DNA of 64,000 nucleotides, from positions 186,001-250,000 of the forward strand of contig NZ_CP014224.1 in NCBI RefSeq assembly GCF_001697185.1, read 5' to 3'. Position numbers and translations under genes: made by a program. This document shows, piece by piece, positions 36,321-44,655 of the stretch (position 1 is the first letter of the stretch; each line of letters opens with the position of its first letter). Source of the stretch: Wenyingzhuangia fucanilytica (GTDB taxonomy: Bacteria > Bacteroidota > Bacteroidia > Flavobacteriales > Flavobacteriaceae). The notes below the pieces were generated by a model. The model made no database searches. It was not told where the DNA came from and saw nothing but the letters and a program-made list of their open reading frames with translations.

Positions 36321-36392
36321 GGTCCGTTCGTCTAGGGGTTAGGACGCATGGTTTTCATCCATGTAACAGGGGTTCGATTCCCCTACGGACTA
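36321..36392 (+). tRNA. tRNA-Glu (anticodon TTC), copy 1
   Basis: The 72-nt gene has a 7-bp acceptor stem (GGTCCGT with ACGGACT, including a G-T pair), anticodon stem CATGG/CCATG with loop TTTTCAT giving TTC, and the T arm AGGGGTTCGATTCCCCT. No CCA is encoded. It lies 33 nt before rpsT. Confidence 0.95.
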
Positions 36393-36425
36393 CAATTTTT
36401 TTGAATAAGATAACACATAAGTAAG

Positions 36426-36677
36426 ATGGCAAATCATAAGTCAGCATTAAAGAGAATAAGAAGTAACAGCGCTAAGCAGGTAAGAAACAAATACCAGCAC
36501 AAGACAACTAGAAACGCTGTTAGAGCTTTACGTAACATGACGGATAAGACTGAGGCTGAAGGGCAATTGTCTAAAGTTGTTGGAATGTTACAAAAGTTAG
36601 CTAAAAACAATATTATTCACAAGAATAAAGCAGCTAACTTACAGTCTAAATTGACTAAGCACGTAGCTTCTTTATAA
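36426..36677 (+). CDS. rpsT: 30S ribosomal protein S20
   Basis: An 83-residue basic protein beginning MANHKSALKRIRSNSAKQVR, typical of S20, which binds 16S rRNA early in 30S assembly. The three-helix composition and length are standard. It sits between two identical tRNA-Glu genes with gaps of 33 and 12 nt and must be co-transcribed with them from the promoter at 36245-36275. Confidence 0.97.
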   Translation: MANHKSALKRIRSNSAKQVRNKYQHKTTRNAVRALRNMTDKTEAEGQLSKVVGMLQKLAKNNIIHKNKAANLQSKLTKHVASL

Positions 36678-36689
36678 GAACAATATAAT

Positions 36690-36761
36690 GGTCCGTTCGT
36701 CTAGGGGTTAGGACGCATGGTTTTCATCCATGTAACAGGGGTTCGATTCCCCTACGGACTA
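36690..36761 (+). tRNA. tRNA-Glu (anticodon TTC), copy 2
   Basis: Identical in sequence to the copy at 36321-36392. It starts 12 nt after the rpsT stop and is followed directly by a terminator. No separate promoter box is visible in that gap, so it should be processed from the same transcript. Confidence 0.95.
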
Positions 36762-36763
36762 CT

Positions 36764-36795
36764 AAAGCCTTACTGAATATCAGTAAGGCTTTTTT
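36764..36795 (+). terminator. Terminator of the tRNA-Glu/rpsT transcript
   Basis: A perfect 13-bp stem (36764-36776 with 36780-36792), 3-nt loop and T6 tail lie 2 nt after the second tRNA-Glu. Confidence 0.92.
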
Positions 36796-36881
36796 GCCGT
36801 TTTTGATATTTAGAAAAAAGAGAAGTTAAGGTTCTCTCAAAGTATTAGTATCTCGCGATCAGAAAATACTCCTTTCTCACA

Positions 36882-36972
36882 TCGAAACCCGAATATCGAA
36901 ACCCGAAAAACGATAACCGAACATCGCAAATCGCAAATCGAATACCGATAACCGAACATCACCAATCGAACA
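36882..36972 (+). repeat. YCG-type heptad array A (13 units)
   Basis: Thirteen 7-mers in strict register: TCGAAAC, CCGAATA, TCGAAAC, CCGAAAA, ACGATAA, CCGAACA, TCGCAAA twice, TCGAATA, CCGATAA, CCGAACA, TCACCAA, TCGAACA. The 463-nt gap 36762-37224 holds a terminator, this array, two REP-like elements (36978 and 37025) and a second array at 37118. The non-repeat flank upstream (from about 36863) is also found, slightly changed, upstream of the second array (from about 37099). Confidence 0.9.
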
Positions 36973-36977
36973 CTAGT

Positions 36978-37010
36978 CATTGAGAAGCCTGTACTGAGCT
37001 TGTCGAAGTA
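36978..37010 (+). repeat. REP-like element, long-form left part
   Basis: CATTGAG followed by AAGCCTGTACTGAGCTTGTC and GAAGTA. It matches the first two thirds of the complete long elements at 40794 and 46281 but lacks the closing GTCGAGATG next to it; a complete short element follows at 37025. Confidence 0.75.
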
Positions 37011-37024
37011 TATATCAGATCGGT

Positions 37025-37044
37025 CATCGAGCGAAGTCGAGATG
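37025..37044 (+). repeat. REP-like element, short form
   Basis: CATCGAGCGAAGTCGAGATG, a 20-nt imperfect hairpin: CATC pairs with GATG, then a tandem G-A/A-G step, then G-C, with a CGAAG apex. Confidence 0.8.
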
Positions 37045-37117
37045 CACTATCTTAAGATGATATCAATATTTCACGAAAACATTAAGATGTTGTTGTCAAA
37101 AATATTCCTTTCTTACA

Positions 37118-37187
37118 TCGAAACCCGAAACCCGAATGCCGATAACCGAACATCGCTAATCGATAACCGAGATCCGAACATCGCAAA
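37118..37187 (+). repeat. YCG-type heptad array B (10 units)
   Basis: Ten 7-mers in register, from TCGAAAC at 37118 to TCGCAAA ending at 37187, including CCGATAA, CCGAACA twice and CCGAGAT. The array ends 37 nt before the anmK start. Confidence 0.9.
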
Positions 37188-37224
37188 TTATTCCTTAATA
37201 TTGCTCTATATCAAAATATAGACA

Positions 37225-38274
37225 GTGAAAAATACTTTTGTAATAGGATTAATGTCTGGAACTTCTCTAGATGGGGTAGATTTGGTGTATGCTGAGTTTA
37301 AGGAGGTGAATAATTTTACCATCTTAAAAGCACAAACTATTCCTTATCCACAAGATTGGTTTCTAAAACTTAAAAACATAGCTGATTATCCAAAAGGAGC
37401 TAAAGAGTTAGAGGTTTTAGATGTTGAGTTAGGAAAGTATTATGGGGAGCTGTTGTTGACTTTTATTCAACAACATAACATCAAACAAATAGATTTGATT
37501 GCTTCTCATGGCCATACTGTACATCATCAACCTGAATTGGGTTATACTTTGCAAATTGGATCTGGAGAAGAAATATTTAAGAAGACCAAAATAAAAACGG
37601 TTCATGATTTTAGAGAGCAAGATGTTTTATTGGGAGGACAAGGAGCGCCGCTAGTTCCTATAGGAGATCAATTGTTGTTTTCGGAATATGATTATTGTCT
37701 AAACCTGGGAGGGTTTTCAAATGTGTCTTATCAAGAAGATGGACAGAGAAAAGCTTTTGATATTTGTCCTGTGAATACTGTATTGAATTTTTATGCGAAT
37801 CAATTGGGTTTTGATTATGACCAAAACGGAGAGTTGTCTAAAAAAGGAATCTTAAACAAGGAATTGTTGGTTGAGTTAAATCAATTAACGTTTTATCTGT
37901 CTACAGCTCCAAAATCTTTAGGGGTGGAGTTTTTAAAGCAGGAGGTTTATCCATTGTTGAATAAATATAGTATCCCTCAAATAGATATCATGAGAACTTT
38001 TGTAGAGCATATAGCTTATCAGTTAACAGTTAAGTTAGCAAAAGGAACTGTGCTAGTTACTGGAGGTGGAGCTTACCATGCTTTTTTAATTCGTCGTATG
38101 AAGGAACTTAATCCAAATTTAACATTAATTATTCCTTCAAAAGAAATTGTTGATTATAAAGAAGCTTTGGTGTTTGGACTTTTAGGTTTGCTAAAGTTAA
38201 AAGGTCAGGTAAATTGTTTGTCAAGTGTTACGGGGGCTAGCAAAGACCATGCTTCGGGAACGGTTGTTTTTTAA
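37225..38274 (+). CDS. anmK: Anhydro-N-acetylmuramic acid kinase
   Basis: AnmK opens and phosphorylates 1,6-anhydro-MurNAc from cell-wall turnover, giving MurNAc-6-phosphate. The 349-residue protein starts with the ATP-binding loop FVIGLMSGTSLDGVDLVYAE and carries SHGHTVHHQPELGYTLQIGS, LNLGGFSNVSY and VTGGGAYHAFLIRRMKEL. The start is GTG; no ATG lies near the family start. The gene is monocistronic, with repeats upstream and a short gap downstream. Confidence 0.93.
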   Translation: MKNTFVIGLMSGTSLDGVDLVYAEFKEVNNFTILKAQTIPYPQDWFLKLKNIADYPKGAKELEVLDVELGKYYGELLLTFIQQHNIKQIDLIASHGHTVHHQPELGYTLQIGSGEEIFKKTKIKTVHDFREQDVLLGGQGAPLVPIGDQLLFSEYDYCLNLGGFSNVSYQEDGQRKAFDICPVNTVLNFYANQLGFDYDQNGELSKKGILNKELLVELNQLTFYLSTAPKSLGVEFLKQEVYPLLNKYSIPQIDIMRTFVEHIAYQLTVKLAKGTVLVTGGGAYHAFLIRRMKELNPNLTLIIPSKEIVDYKEALVFGLLGLLKLKGQVNCLSSVTGASKDHASGTVVF

Positions 38275-38414
38275 TGATGATTGTTAATGAGATGGGTAGT
38301 ATTCTTAACAATTTTAATCGATTTTGTTTGATTCATTAAAAATAACATAGGCTATTGTTTTAAAGAGTCTTAAAATGTTATTTTAGCAATCAAATTTTTA
38401 AAATATAAAATAAA

Positions 38415-39878
38415 ATGAAATATTTTCTAGGGTCTAGTCCTAAGTGGTTCAAACTTATCATGATATTTTTCTTATTGATAAATATTCCAATCTCAATATT
38501 TGCTCCTCACGTTGGTGCGTGGTTATTTATTGGAGAGTTTATCTTTACGTTAGCAATGGCTTTAAAATGTTATCCACTTCAATCAGGTGGTTTGTTGGCT
38601 ATTGAAATTATCATTTTGGGCTTAACATCGCCAGAAAAAGCTTATCACGAAGTAGATCAAAATTTAGAAGTATTGCTTTTGTTGGTTTTTATGGTAGCGG
38701 GAATCTACTTTATGAAACCATTATTGATGTATATCTTTAGTAAGATTTTTACCAAGATAAAATCAAAAATAGTACTGTCTTTATTGTTTGTATTCTTATC
38801 AGCAATCTTATCTGCTTTCTTAGATGCTTTAACTGTAACTGCGGTGTTGATTAGTGTAGCAGTTGGTTTTTATGGTATTTATCACAAAATTCACTCAAAT
38901 GGAGGAGATTATAATGCTGATGGTGTTTTAGATACTAAAGAGTTAAGTGGTGAAACATTAGAGCAGTTTAGAAGTTTCTTAAGAAGTTTAATCATGCATG
39001 GAGTTGTAGGTACAGCTTTAGGTGGGGTTTGTACTTTGGTAGGAGAGCCTCAAAACTTATTGATTGGTGAAAGAATGGGATGGGATTTCATTGAGTTCTT
39101 TGTAAGAATGTCGCCTATTACAATGCCTGTTTTGGTTTGTGGTTTATTAACAACCATATTTTTAGAGGTAACAGGTCTTTTTGGTTTTGGAGCAAAATTA
39201 CCTAAAATAGCAGATCAAATTATCCAAGGATATACCAATGAACAAGATCAAAAAAGAAGTGCAAAAGAAAAGTATGGATTAAAAATTCAAGGTCTTGCAG
39301 CAATCTTATTAATAGCAGGTTTGGCATTGCATTTGGCTCCAGTAGGATTTATTGGTTTGGCTTTAATTATCTTTCAAACAGCTTTCATGGGAATTACCGA
39401 AGAGCACCAACTGGGACATGCTTTTGAAGAGGCATTACCTTTTACAGGTTTGTTAGTAGTTTTCTTTGTAGTAGTAGCAATGATTCATGATCAACATTTG
39501 TTTTCGCCAATTATCCATTGGGCATTAGATCAAAGTCCAGAATCACAACCAGGTTTGTTTTATGTAGCAAATGGTGTTTTATCAGCGATTAGTGATAATG
39601 TATTCGTAGCAACGGTGTACATTGGTGAGGTTCAAGAAGCGTTTAAATCAGGCGCAATTGATAGAGAACATTTTGAACATTTAGCGATTGCAATTAACAC
39701 TGGAACAAATTTACCAAGTGTGGCAACACCAAACGGACAGGCAGCATTTTTATTCTTATTAACATCTGCATTGGCTCCGTTAATCAACCTATCTTATGGA
39801 ACAATGGTGAAAATGGCTTTGCCTTATACAATTGTTTTAGGTGGAGTAGGATACTTAATGGTGAGAATTATTTTATAA
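38415..39878 (+). CDS. nhaB: Na+/H+ antiporter NhaB
   Basis: An inner-membrane sodium-proton antiporter of 487 residues with about 12 hydrophobic segments. The block [20 protein letters not shown] plus [30 protein letters not shown] and [20 protein letters not shown] plus FYGIYHKI is collinear with E. coli NhaB. It would export sodium in exchange for protons and fits a marine lifestyle. It stands alone; a terminator follows. Confidence 0.93.
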   Translation: MKYFLGSSPKWFKLIMIFFLLINIPISIFAPHVGAWLFIGEFIFTLAMALKCYPLQSGGLLAIEIIILGLTSPEKAYHEVDQNLEVLLLLVFMVAGIYFMKPLLMYIFSKIFTKIKSKIVLSLLFVFLSAILSAFLDALTVTAVLISVAVGFYGIYHKIHSNGGDYNADGVLDTKELSGETLEQFRSFLRSLIMHGVVGTALGGVCTLVGEPQNLLIGERMGWDFIEFFVRMSPITMPVLVCGLLTTIFLEVTGLFGFGAKLPKIADQIIQGYTNEQDQKRSAKEKYGLKIQGLAAILLIAGLALHLAPVGFIGLALIIFQTAFMGITEEHQLGHAFEEALPFTGLLVVFFVVVAMIHDQHLFSPIIHWALDQSPESQPGLFYVANGVLSAISDNVFVATVYIGEVQEAFKSGAIDREHFEHLAIAINTGTNLPSVATPNGQAAFLFLLTSALAPLINLSYGTMVKMALPYTIVLGGVGYLMVRIIL

Positions 39879-39896
39879 TAAAACTTACAAAATATA

Positions 39897-39932
39897 TCAA
39901 AAAGGAATCTTAGCAATAAGGTTCCTTTTTTT
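39897..39932 (+). terminator. Terminator of nhaB
   Basis: AAAAAGGAA and the following CTTA pair with TAAG and TTCCTTTTT around a short loop, with one bulge, followed by T residues. Confidence 0.75.
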
Positions 39933-39991
39933 GTTTATGGAGATGCAATAATAAATTGTATTTTCGTTACATAAATTAAGTATTTATAATT

Positions 39992-40675
39992 ATGATTCAG
40001 AATCAAGAAGAAGTGTTGCCAGTAGTAGAGGCTAGTCAAGAAAAAACCTTATCAATCTTCCAGTTAATCATGGATGGTGGTTTAGGAGGACAAATTATTA
40101 TGGGGATTTTATTTATCCTATTAGTAATGGCTGTGTACATATATATAGAAAGATTTTTAGCCATCAAAGCAGCCAATAAAGTGGATAAAAACTTTATGAA
40201 TCAGATAAAAGAGCAAATTAGCGCGGGGAATATTGATGCGGCTAAAATGTTATGTGCTAAGGTGGATTTACCAGTAGCAAATTTGATTGAAAAAGGAGTG
40301 TCTAGAATTGGAAAGCCTTTGGAGGATATCAATACAGCGATTGAAAATGCTGGAAAGTTAGAGATTTATAAGTTAGAGAAAAACGTAAGTGTTTTGGCAA
40401 CCATTTCTGGTGCAGCACCAATGATTGGTTTTTTAGGAACAGTAATTGGAATGATTGTTTCTATTCACGAAATAGCCAATGCAGGTGGGCAAATAGATAT
40501 TAAAATGTTGTCTGATGGTTTGTACACGGCAATGACAACAACGGTAGGAGGATTAATAGTTGGGATTATTTCTTATATAGCCTATAACCATATAGTAGCT
40601 AAAACAGATAAAGTAGTATATAAAATGGAAGCTACTTCTGTAGAGTTTTTAGATTTATTAAACGAACCAGTATAA
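39992..40675 (+). CDS. MotA/TolQ/ExbB proton channel family protein
   Basis: A 227-residue inner-membrane protein with three hydrophobic segments (about 34-57, 140-165, 185-210). The channel motifs SVLATISGAAPMIGFLGTVI plus GMIVSIHEIANAGG and LYTAMTTTVGGLIVGIISYI are those of ExbB/TolQ. With the ExbD-like and TonB-like genes that follow it should form a proton-driven energy transducer for outer-membrane processes. A heptad array of 91 nt and a long REP-like element separate it from the ExbD-like gene. Confidence 0.88.
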   Translation: MIQNQEEVLPVVEASQEKTLSIFQLIMDGGLGGQIIMGILFILLVMAVYIYIERFLAIKAANKVDKNFMNQIKEQISAGNIDAAKMLCAKVDLPVANLIEKGVSRIGKPLEDINTAIENAGKLEIYKLEKNVSVLATISGAAPMIGFLGTVIGMIVSIHEIANAGGQIDIKMLSDGLYTAMTTTVGGLIVGIISYIAYNHIVAKTDKVVYKMEATSVEFLDLLNEPV

Positions 40676-40687
40676 ATTTCCCAAATC

Positions 40688-40778
40688 CCGATATCCGATA
40701 TCCGATATCCGATATCCGATAACCGAACAACGAATATCGAACCCCGAACATCGCTAACCGAAACCCGAACATCGAAGT
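40688..40778 (+). repeat. YCG-type heptad array C (13 units)
   Basis: Four perfect copies of CCGATAT are followed by CCGATAA, CCGAACA, ACGAATA, TCGAACC, CCGAACA, TCGCTAA, CCGAAAC, CCGAACA and TCGAAGT. It begins 12 nt after the exbB stop. The four identical units look like a recent slippage expansion. Confidence 0.9.
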
Positions 40779-40793
40779 AGAGTCGAGATTGGT

Positions 40794-40838
40794 CATCGAG
40801 CAGCCTGTACAGAGCTTGTCGAAGTAGAGTCGAGATGC
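40794..40838 (+). repeat. REP-like element, long form
   Basis: A 45-nt element: CATCGAG, then CAGCCTGTACAGAGCTTGTC and GAAGTAGA, closed by GTCGAGATGC. It is the short form with a different, longer apex. A partial short form (CATCGAAGTAGAGTCGAGAT) overlaps the end of the preceding array at 40771. The ExbD start codon is 25 nt downstream. Confidence 0.8.
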
Positions 40839-40863
40839 AAGAACCATAAAATAAAACTGAATA

Positions 40864-41256
40864 ATGAACATCAGAAGTAGAAATAAAGTAAGCGCAGATT
40901 TTAACATGTCGTCAATGACGGACATTGTTTTCTTGTTGTTAATTTTCTTTATGTTAGCCTCCACTTTAGTAACGGTAAATGCTATTGATGTATTATTGCC
41001 AAAAGCAGGTGGGAAAACAGAAAATAAAGGAATTGTATCTGTTTCAATCACAAAAGATGGTGATTACTATATTGATGCGGATAAAGTAGAATTCAATCAA
41101 TTAGAAAATTCGTTATTGACAAAAATGTCATCAACAAAAGAAGGTTCTTTAGTCATTAGAGGTGATCACGAATCTGCTTATAAAAACATTATGCAAGTCA
41201 TTGATATTGCAAACAGAAATAAAATCAAAATGATTTTAGCAGTAAAAGGTCAATAA
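40864..41256 (+). CDS. ExbD/TolR family protein
   Basis: A 130-residue protein with one N-terminal membrane helix (about 18-38). The aspartate in FNMSSMTDIVFLLLIFFMLA, required for proton coupling in this family, is present. The periplasmic part has the ExbD fold (VSVSITKDGDYYIDADKVEF). It partners with the ExbB-like and TonB-like proteins encoded on either side. It starts 4 nt before the TonB-like gene. Confidence 0.9.
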   Translation: MNIRSRNKVSADFNMSSMTDIVFLLLIFFMLASTLVTVNAIDVLLPKAGGKTENKGIVSVSITKDGDYYIDADKVEFNQLENSLLTKMSSTKEGSLVIRGDHESAYKNIMQVIDIANRNKIKMILAVKGQ

Positions 41257-41260
41257 ATAG

Positions 41261-42088
41261 ATGATGTTTAAAACCACATATCAAAAACAATCAGCCATTT
41301 TAACCGCTATCTTAATGGTATTGGTGGTGTTTATCATGTTCTTTTGTGGGTTGAGATATTTAGATCCTCCAGAGGAATATGGAGTGGCTATTAATTTTGG
41401 TACTTCAGATGTAGGTTCAGGAGCGCCAAAGTTGAATGAAAGCATTCAGTCTAACCCTACTCCAAGTCAGGCAGAGCCTGTTACCAAAAGTGTTGAAAAT
41501 AACGTTACAGAAGAAAAAGTCATCACTCAAGAAAATGCGGAAGCGCCAGTAATCAAGCCAAAAGAAAAAAAAACTGAGCAGCCTGTAAAAACAGTTGAAA
41601 AAAAGGTAGAGGAGAAAAAAGTAGAAAAACCTGTAGAAAAAAAAGCACCAACGCCTACCAAAGAAACTCAGAATGTATTGAATAGTTTGTTTGGAAACCC
41701 ATCAAAAGGAGAAGTGGTAGAAGGAGAGGGAGATGATACTGCTCAAGGGGTAAAAGGAAGTACTTCGGGAGATCCAAATAGTGATAAATATTATGGAAAT
41801 AAAGGTTTAGATGGAGATGGGGATTATTTATTAGGTGGGAGAGAAGCTATGTCTAAACCGAAAATAACCCCCAATTGTAATGAAGAGGGAATCGTTGTGG
41901 TTAAAGTAACGGTTAACAATGACGGAAAAGTAATCAGTGCAGTCCCTGGAGAAAAAGGAACCACTAATAGCAGTCCATGTTTGTTTGAACCAGCAAAAAA
42001 AGCAGCTTTGGCAACCACTTGGAATGCAGATGGCAATGCTCCAAGTAAACAAGTAGGTTATATATATTATTACTTTAAGCCAAAATAA
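41261..42088 (+). CDS. TonB-like energy transducer protein
   Basis: A 275-residue protein with a short cytoplasmic start, one membrane helix (about 13-33), a Pro/Glu/Lys/Val-rich periplasmic spacer (about 80-140, with EKKVEEKKVEKPVEKKAPTP), a Gly/Asp-rich segment and a C-terminal domain (about 200-275) that resembles TonB (NEEGIVVVKVTVNNDGKVIS). It would connect the ExbB-ExbD motor to outer-membrane receptors or act in a Tol-like role. The gene pair starts 4 nt after exbD. Confidence 0.8.
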   Translation: MMFKTTYQKQSAILTAILMVLVVFIMFFCGLRYLDPPEEYGVAINFGTSDVGSGAPKLNESIQSNPTPSQAEPVTKSVENNVTEEKVITQENAEAPVIKPKEKKTEQPVKTVEKKVEEKKVEKPVEKKAPTPTKETQNVLNSLFGNPSKGEVVEGEGDDTAQGVKGSTSGDPNSDKYYGNKGLDGDGDYLLGGREAMSKPKITPNCNEEGIVVVKVTVNNDGKVISAVPGEKGTTNSSPCLFEPAKKAALATTWNADGNAPSKQVGYIYYYFKPK

Positions 42089-42129
42089 GTAACTTCCGAA
42101 GTAGGTAATAGAGTTACAAAAAATAATAA

Positions 42130-42157
42130 TACTCAGTGCTCAATACTCAGTACTATA
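42130..42157 (+). repeat. Short heptad array directly upstream of folC, ACTCA-type unit
   Basis: TACTCAG, TGCTCAA, TACTCAG and TACTATA follow one another in exact 7-nt register and stop one base before the folC ATG. Confidence 0.7.
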
Positions 42158-42158
42158 T

Positions 42159-43391
42159 ATGAATTATCAAGAAACTTTAGATTGGTTGTTTAACCAGTTG
42201 CCAATGTACCAAAAAGATGGTGCTAAGGCTTATAAAAAAGATTTGTCAAATACACTTTTGTTGATGGATTATTTAGGTAATCCAGAACAGCAAATTAAAG
42301 CTATTCATGTAGCAGGTACTAACGGAAAAGGGTCTACAAGTCATATGCTGGCTTCTGTTTTACAAGAGCAAGGCTATCAAGTGGGTTTGTATACTTCTCC
42401 GCATTTAATTGATTTTAGGGAGCGAATTAAAATCAACGGACAAGAAATTTCAGAGGGGTATATTGTTGATTTTGTAGCAAAACATAAAAGTTTTTTTGAG
42501 CAAAATGCTTTGTCCTTTTTTGAAATGACAGTAGGATTGTCTTTTGAATATTTTAAAGATTCAAAAGTGGATTATGTAGTCTTAGAAACAGGATTGGGAG
42601 GAAGGTTAGATTCTACCAATGTGGTGACTCCTTTGGTGTCAGTGATTACAAACATTGGTTTAGATCACACTCAGTTTTTAGGAGATACTTTACCTTTAAT
42701 AGCCTCTGAAAAAGGAGGGATTATCAAACGCAATATTCCTGTAGTGATTGGAGAGTATCATGAGGAGACTTTTGAAGTTTTTGAAGGAATTGCGAATAAA
42801 AACAATGCACCATTATATAAAGCCTTTGATTTAGGAGAGGTATTATATGATTGTGAGTTAAAGGGAGAGTATCAAAAGTATAATTTAAAAACAGTTGTTA
42901 GAGCCTTGGAGGTTTTACAGGGCTTAGGAGTTGAGTTAACTGAGCAAGCTATAGAAAATGGATTGTCTAAAGTGATTCAGAATACAGGTTTGTTGGGGAG
43001 GTATCAGGTAGTACAAGAGTTGCCAAAACTGGTTTGTGATACAGGACATAATAAAGAAGGAATTGCTTTGGTATTGTCTCAGTTACTGGCAGAGGATTTT
43101 GAGAAATTACACATTGTTTTTGGAGTGGTAGATGATAAGGATTTAGGTAGTGTGTTACCTTTACTACCAAAACAAGCACAGTTTTATTTTACAAAACCTT
43201 CAATAGCAAGAGGTTTGTCAGAAGAAAAGTTAAAAGACATAGCAGAAGAATTTGGATTAGCAGGAGATACTTTTACAACCGTAGAACAAGCGGTGAATAC
43301 AGCGTTGACAAATGCAAAACCACAAGATTTGATATATGTTGGAGGGAGTACCTTTGTAGTAGCAGATTATTTGAGTTTGATTATAAAATAA
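42159..43391 (+). CDS. folC: Folylpolyglutamate synthase / dihydrofolate synthase
   Basis: FolC adds glutamate to dihydropteroate and/or extends the glutamate tail of folates. The 410-residue Mur-ligase-type protein has the P-loop HVAGTNGKGSTSHMLASVLQ, the SPHLIDFRERIKING loop and the catalytic LETGLGGRLDSTNVVTPLVS, with the C-terminal domain containing CDTGHNKEGIALVL and GVVDDKDLGSVLPLL. Standard length. It follows the TonB-like gene after 70 nt that hold a short heptad array and no clear promoter. Confidence 0.93.
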   Translation: MNYQETLDWLFNQLPMYQKDGAKAYKKDLSNTLLLMDYLGNPEQQIKAIHVAGTNGKGSTSHMLASVLQEQGYQVGLYTSPHLIDFRERIKINGQEISEGYIVDFVAKHKSFFEQNALSFFEMTVGLSFEYFKDSKVDYVVLETGLGGRLDSTNVVTPLVSVITNIGLDHTQFLGDTLPLIASEKGGIIKRNIPVVIGEYHEETFEVFEGIANKNNAPLYKAFDLGEVLYDCELKGEYQKYNLKTVVRALEVLQGLGVELTEQAIENGLSKVIQNTGLLGRYQVVQELPKLVCDTGHNKEGIALVLSQLLAEDFEKLHIVFGVVDDKDLGSVLPLLPKQAQFYFTKPSIARGLSEEKLKDIAEEFGLAGDTFTTVEQAVNTALTNAKPQDLIYVGGSTFVVADYLSLIIK

Positions 43392-43404
43392 TATTTAGAA
43401 CCAC

Positions 43405-43537
43405 CCGAATATCGCTCATCGAAACCCGCCAACCGAACATCGCCCATCGCCAACCGAATCCCGAACATCGAATATCGTAATCCGAACATCGCCCATCGCC
43501 AATCGTTCATCGAATCCCGATAATCGAAGACCGCTAA
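43405..43537 (+). repeat. YCG-type heptad array D (19 units)
   Basis: Nineteen 7-mers without a slip, from CCGAATA (43405) to CCGCTAA (ending 43537), including CCGAACA three times, TCGCCCA twice and TCGCCAA twice. No REP-like hairpin follows. The array separates folC from the promoter of the polysaccharide locus. Confidence 0.92.
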
Positions 43538-43588
43538 CAATTTTCCCAAAACCTAGAGTAGAATCAGTTAAGCTAAAAAACATTATTA

Positions 43589-43596
43589 TATATTTG
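43589..43596 (+). promoter_or_regulatory. Predicted -7 box at the start of the polysaccharide locus
   Basis: TATATTTG, a perfect TAnnTTTG, 25 nt before the epimerase ATG. The -33 region is weak. Confidence 0.5.
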
Positions 43597-43621
43597 TCGT
43601 TTATAAAACTAAAGACTTTCT

Positions 43622-44650
43622 ATGAGAATTTTAATTACTGGAGCAGCAGGGTTTATAGGATATCATCTGTCAAGTTTGTTGTTGAGCAAGGGACATCAAG
43701 TAGTAGGAATAGATAATATCAATGATTACTACGATGTTAATTTAAAATACGCTCGTTTAAACGAATTAGGGATTCAAAGAGAATCTGCTTCGGAGTTTTT
43801 AAAAGAAGTAACTTCAGGAAAGACGAATAATTTCAAGTTCATAAGAATGAACTTAGAAGATACAGAGTCAATAAATCAACTTTTTGAAAAGGAAAAATTT
43901 GAAGTAGTATGTAATTTAGCTGCTCAGGCAGGGGTTCGTTATAGTATAGAAAATCCACATGCTTACGTAGAGAGTAATATTGTGGGCTATGTAAATTTAT
44001 TAGAGGCTTGTAGAAATACAGGAGTAAAACATTTAGTTTATGCAAGTAGCTCTAGTGTTTATGGATTGAACTCTAAAATTCCATTTTCTACAGATGATAC
44101 TGTCGATACTCCAATTAGTTTATATGCGGCTTCTAAAAAAAGTAATGAGTTAATGGCTCACACGTATTCTCATTTATTTGGGTTTGCTACAACAGGTTTG
44201 CGTTTCTTTACTGTTTATGGACCATGGGGTAGACCAGATATGGCAGCATATTTATTTGCTGAAGGAATTAGAAACAATCAGCCGATTAAGGTGTTTAATC
44301 ATGGAAAAATGGAACGTGATTTTACCTATGTTGGGGATATTGTAGAAGGGGTGATGAGGATTATAGAAGGAGAAGTAGATACCAGAAAAGAAAAAGGAGA
44401 GTTATATAAAGTATACAATATTGGAAATAATAATTCTGTAAAATTAACGGAATATATAGAGAATATTGAAAAGAACTTAGGGAAGGAAGCAGAGAAAATC
44501 ATGATGGATATGCAACCTGGTGATGTCGCAAAAACTTGGGCTGATGTTTCTGCTCTAATCAAAGATTATGGATATAGTCCGAACACTTCTGTTGAAGAAG
44601 GAGTGAAGAAATTTATTGATTGGTATAAAAAATATAATAATTTAAAATAA
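43622..44650 (+). CDS. NAD-dependent epimerase, probably UDP-glucuronate 4-epimerase
   Basis: A 342-residue extended short-chain dehydrogenase. The NAD-binding GxxGxxG is GAAGFIGYHLSS, the start has GIDNINDYYDVNLKYARLNE (typical of UDP-glucuronate 4-epimerases such as those in capsule loci), and the catalytic pair is Y168/K172 in SLYAASKKSNELMAHTYSHL. It would make UDP-galacturonate from UDP-glucuronate, consistent with ugd at 48970. UDP-GlcNAc or UDP-GlcNAcA epimerases cannot be excluded. The manC-like gene follows after 5 nt. Confidence 0.82.
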   Translation: MRILITGAAGFIGYHLSSLLLSKGHQVVGIDNINDYYDVNLKYARLNELGIQRESASEFLKEVTSGKTNNFKFIRMNLEDTESINQLFEKEKFEVVCNLAAQAGVRYSIENPHAYVESNIVGYVNLLEACRNTGVKHLVYASSSSVYGLNSKIPFSTDDTVDTPISLYAASKKSNELMAHTYSHLFGFATTGLRFFTVYGPWGRPDMAAYLFAEGIRNNQPIKVFNHGKMERDFTYVGDIVEGVMRIIEGEVDTRKEKGELYKVYNIGNNNSVKLTEYIENIEKNLGKEAEKIMMDMQPGDVAKTWADVSALIKDYGYSPNTSVEEGVKKFIDWYKKYNNLK

Positions 44651-44655
44651 TAGCT

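Noticed and set aside
36921-37221. A 73-codon plus-strand frame (37000-37221) between the tRNA-Glu terminator and anmK
   Set aside because: It consists of REP-like and heptad repeat sequence and has no family resemblance.
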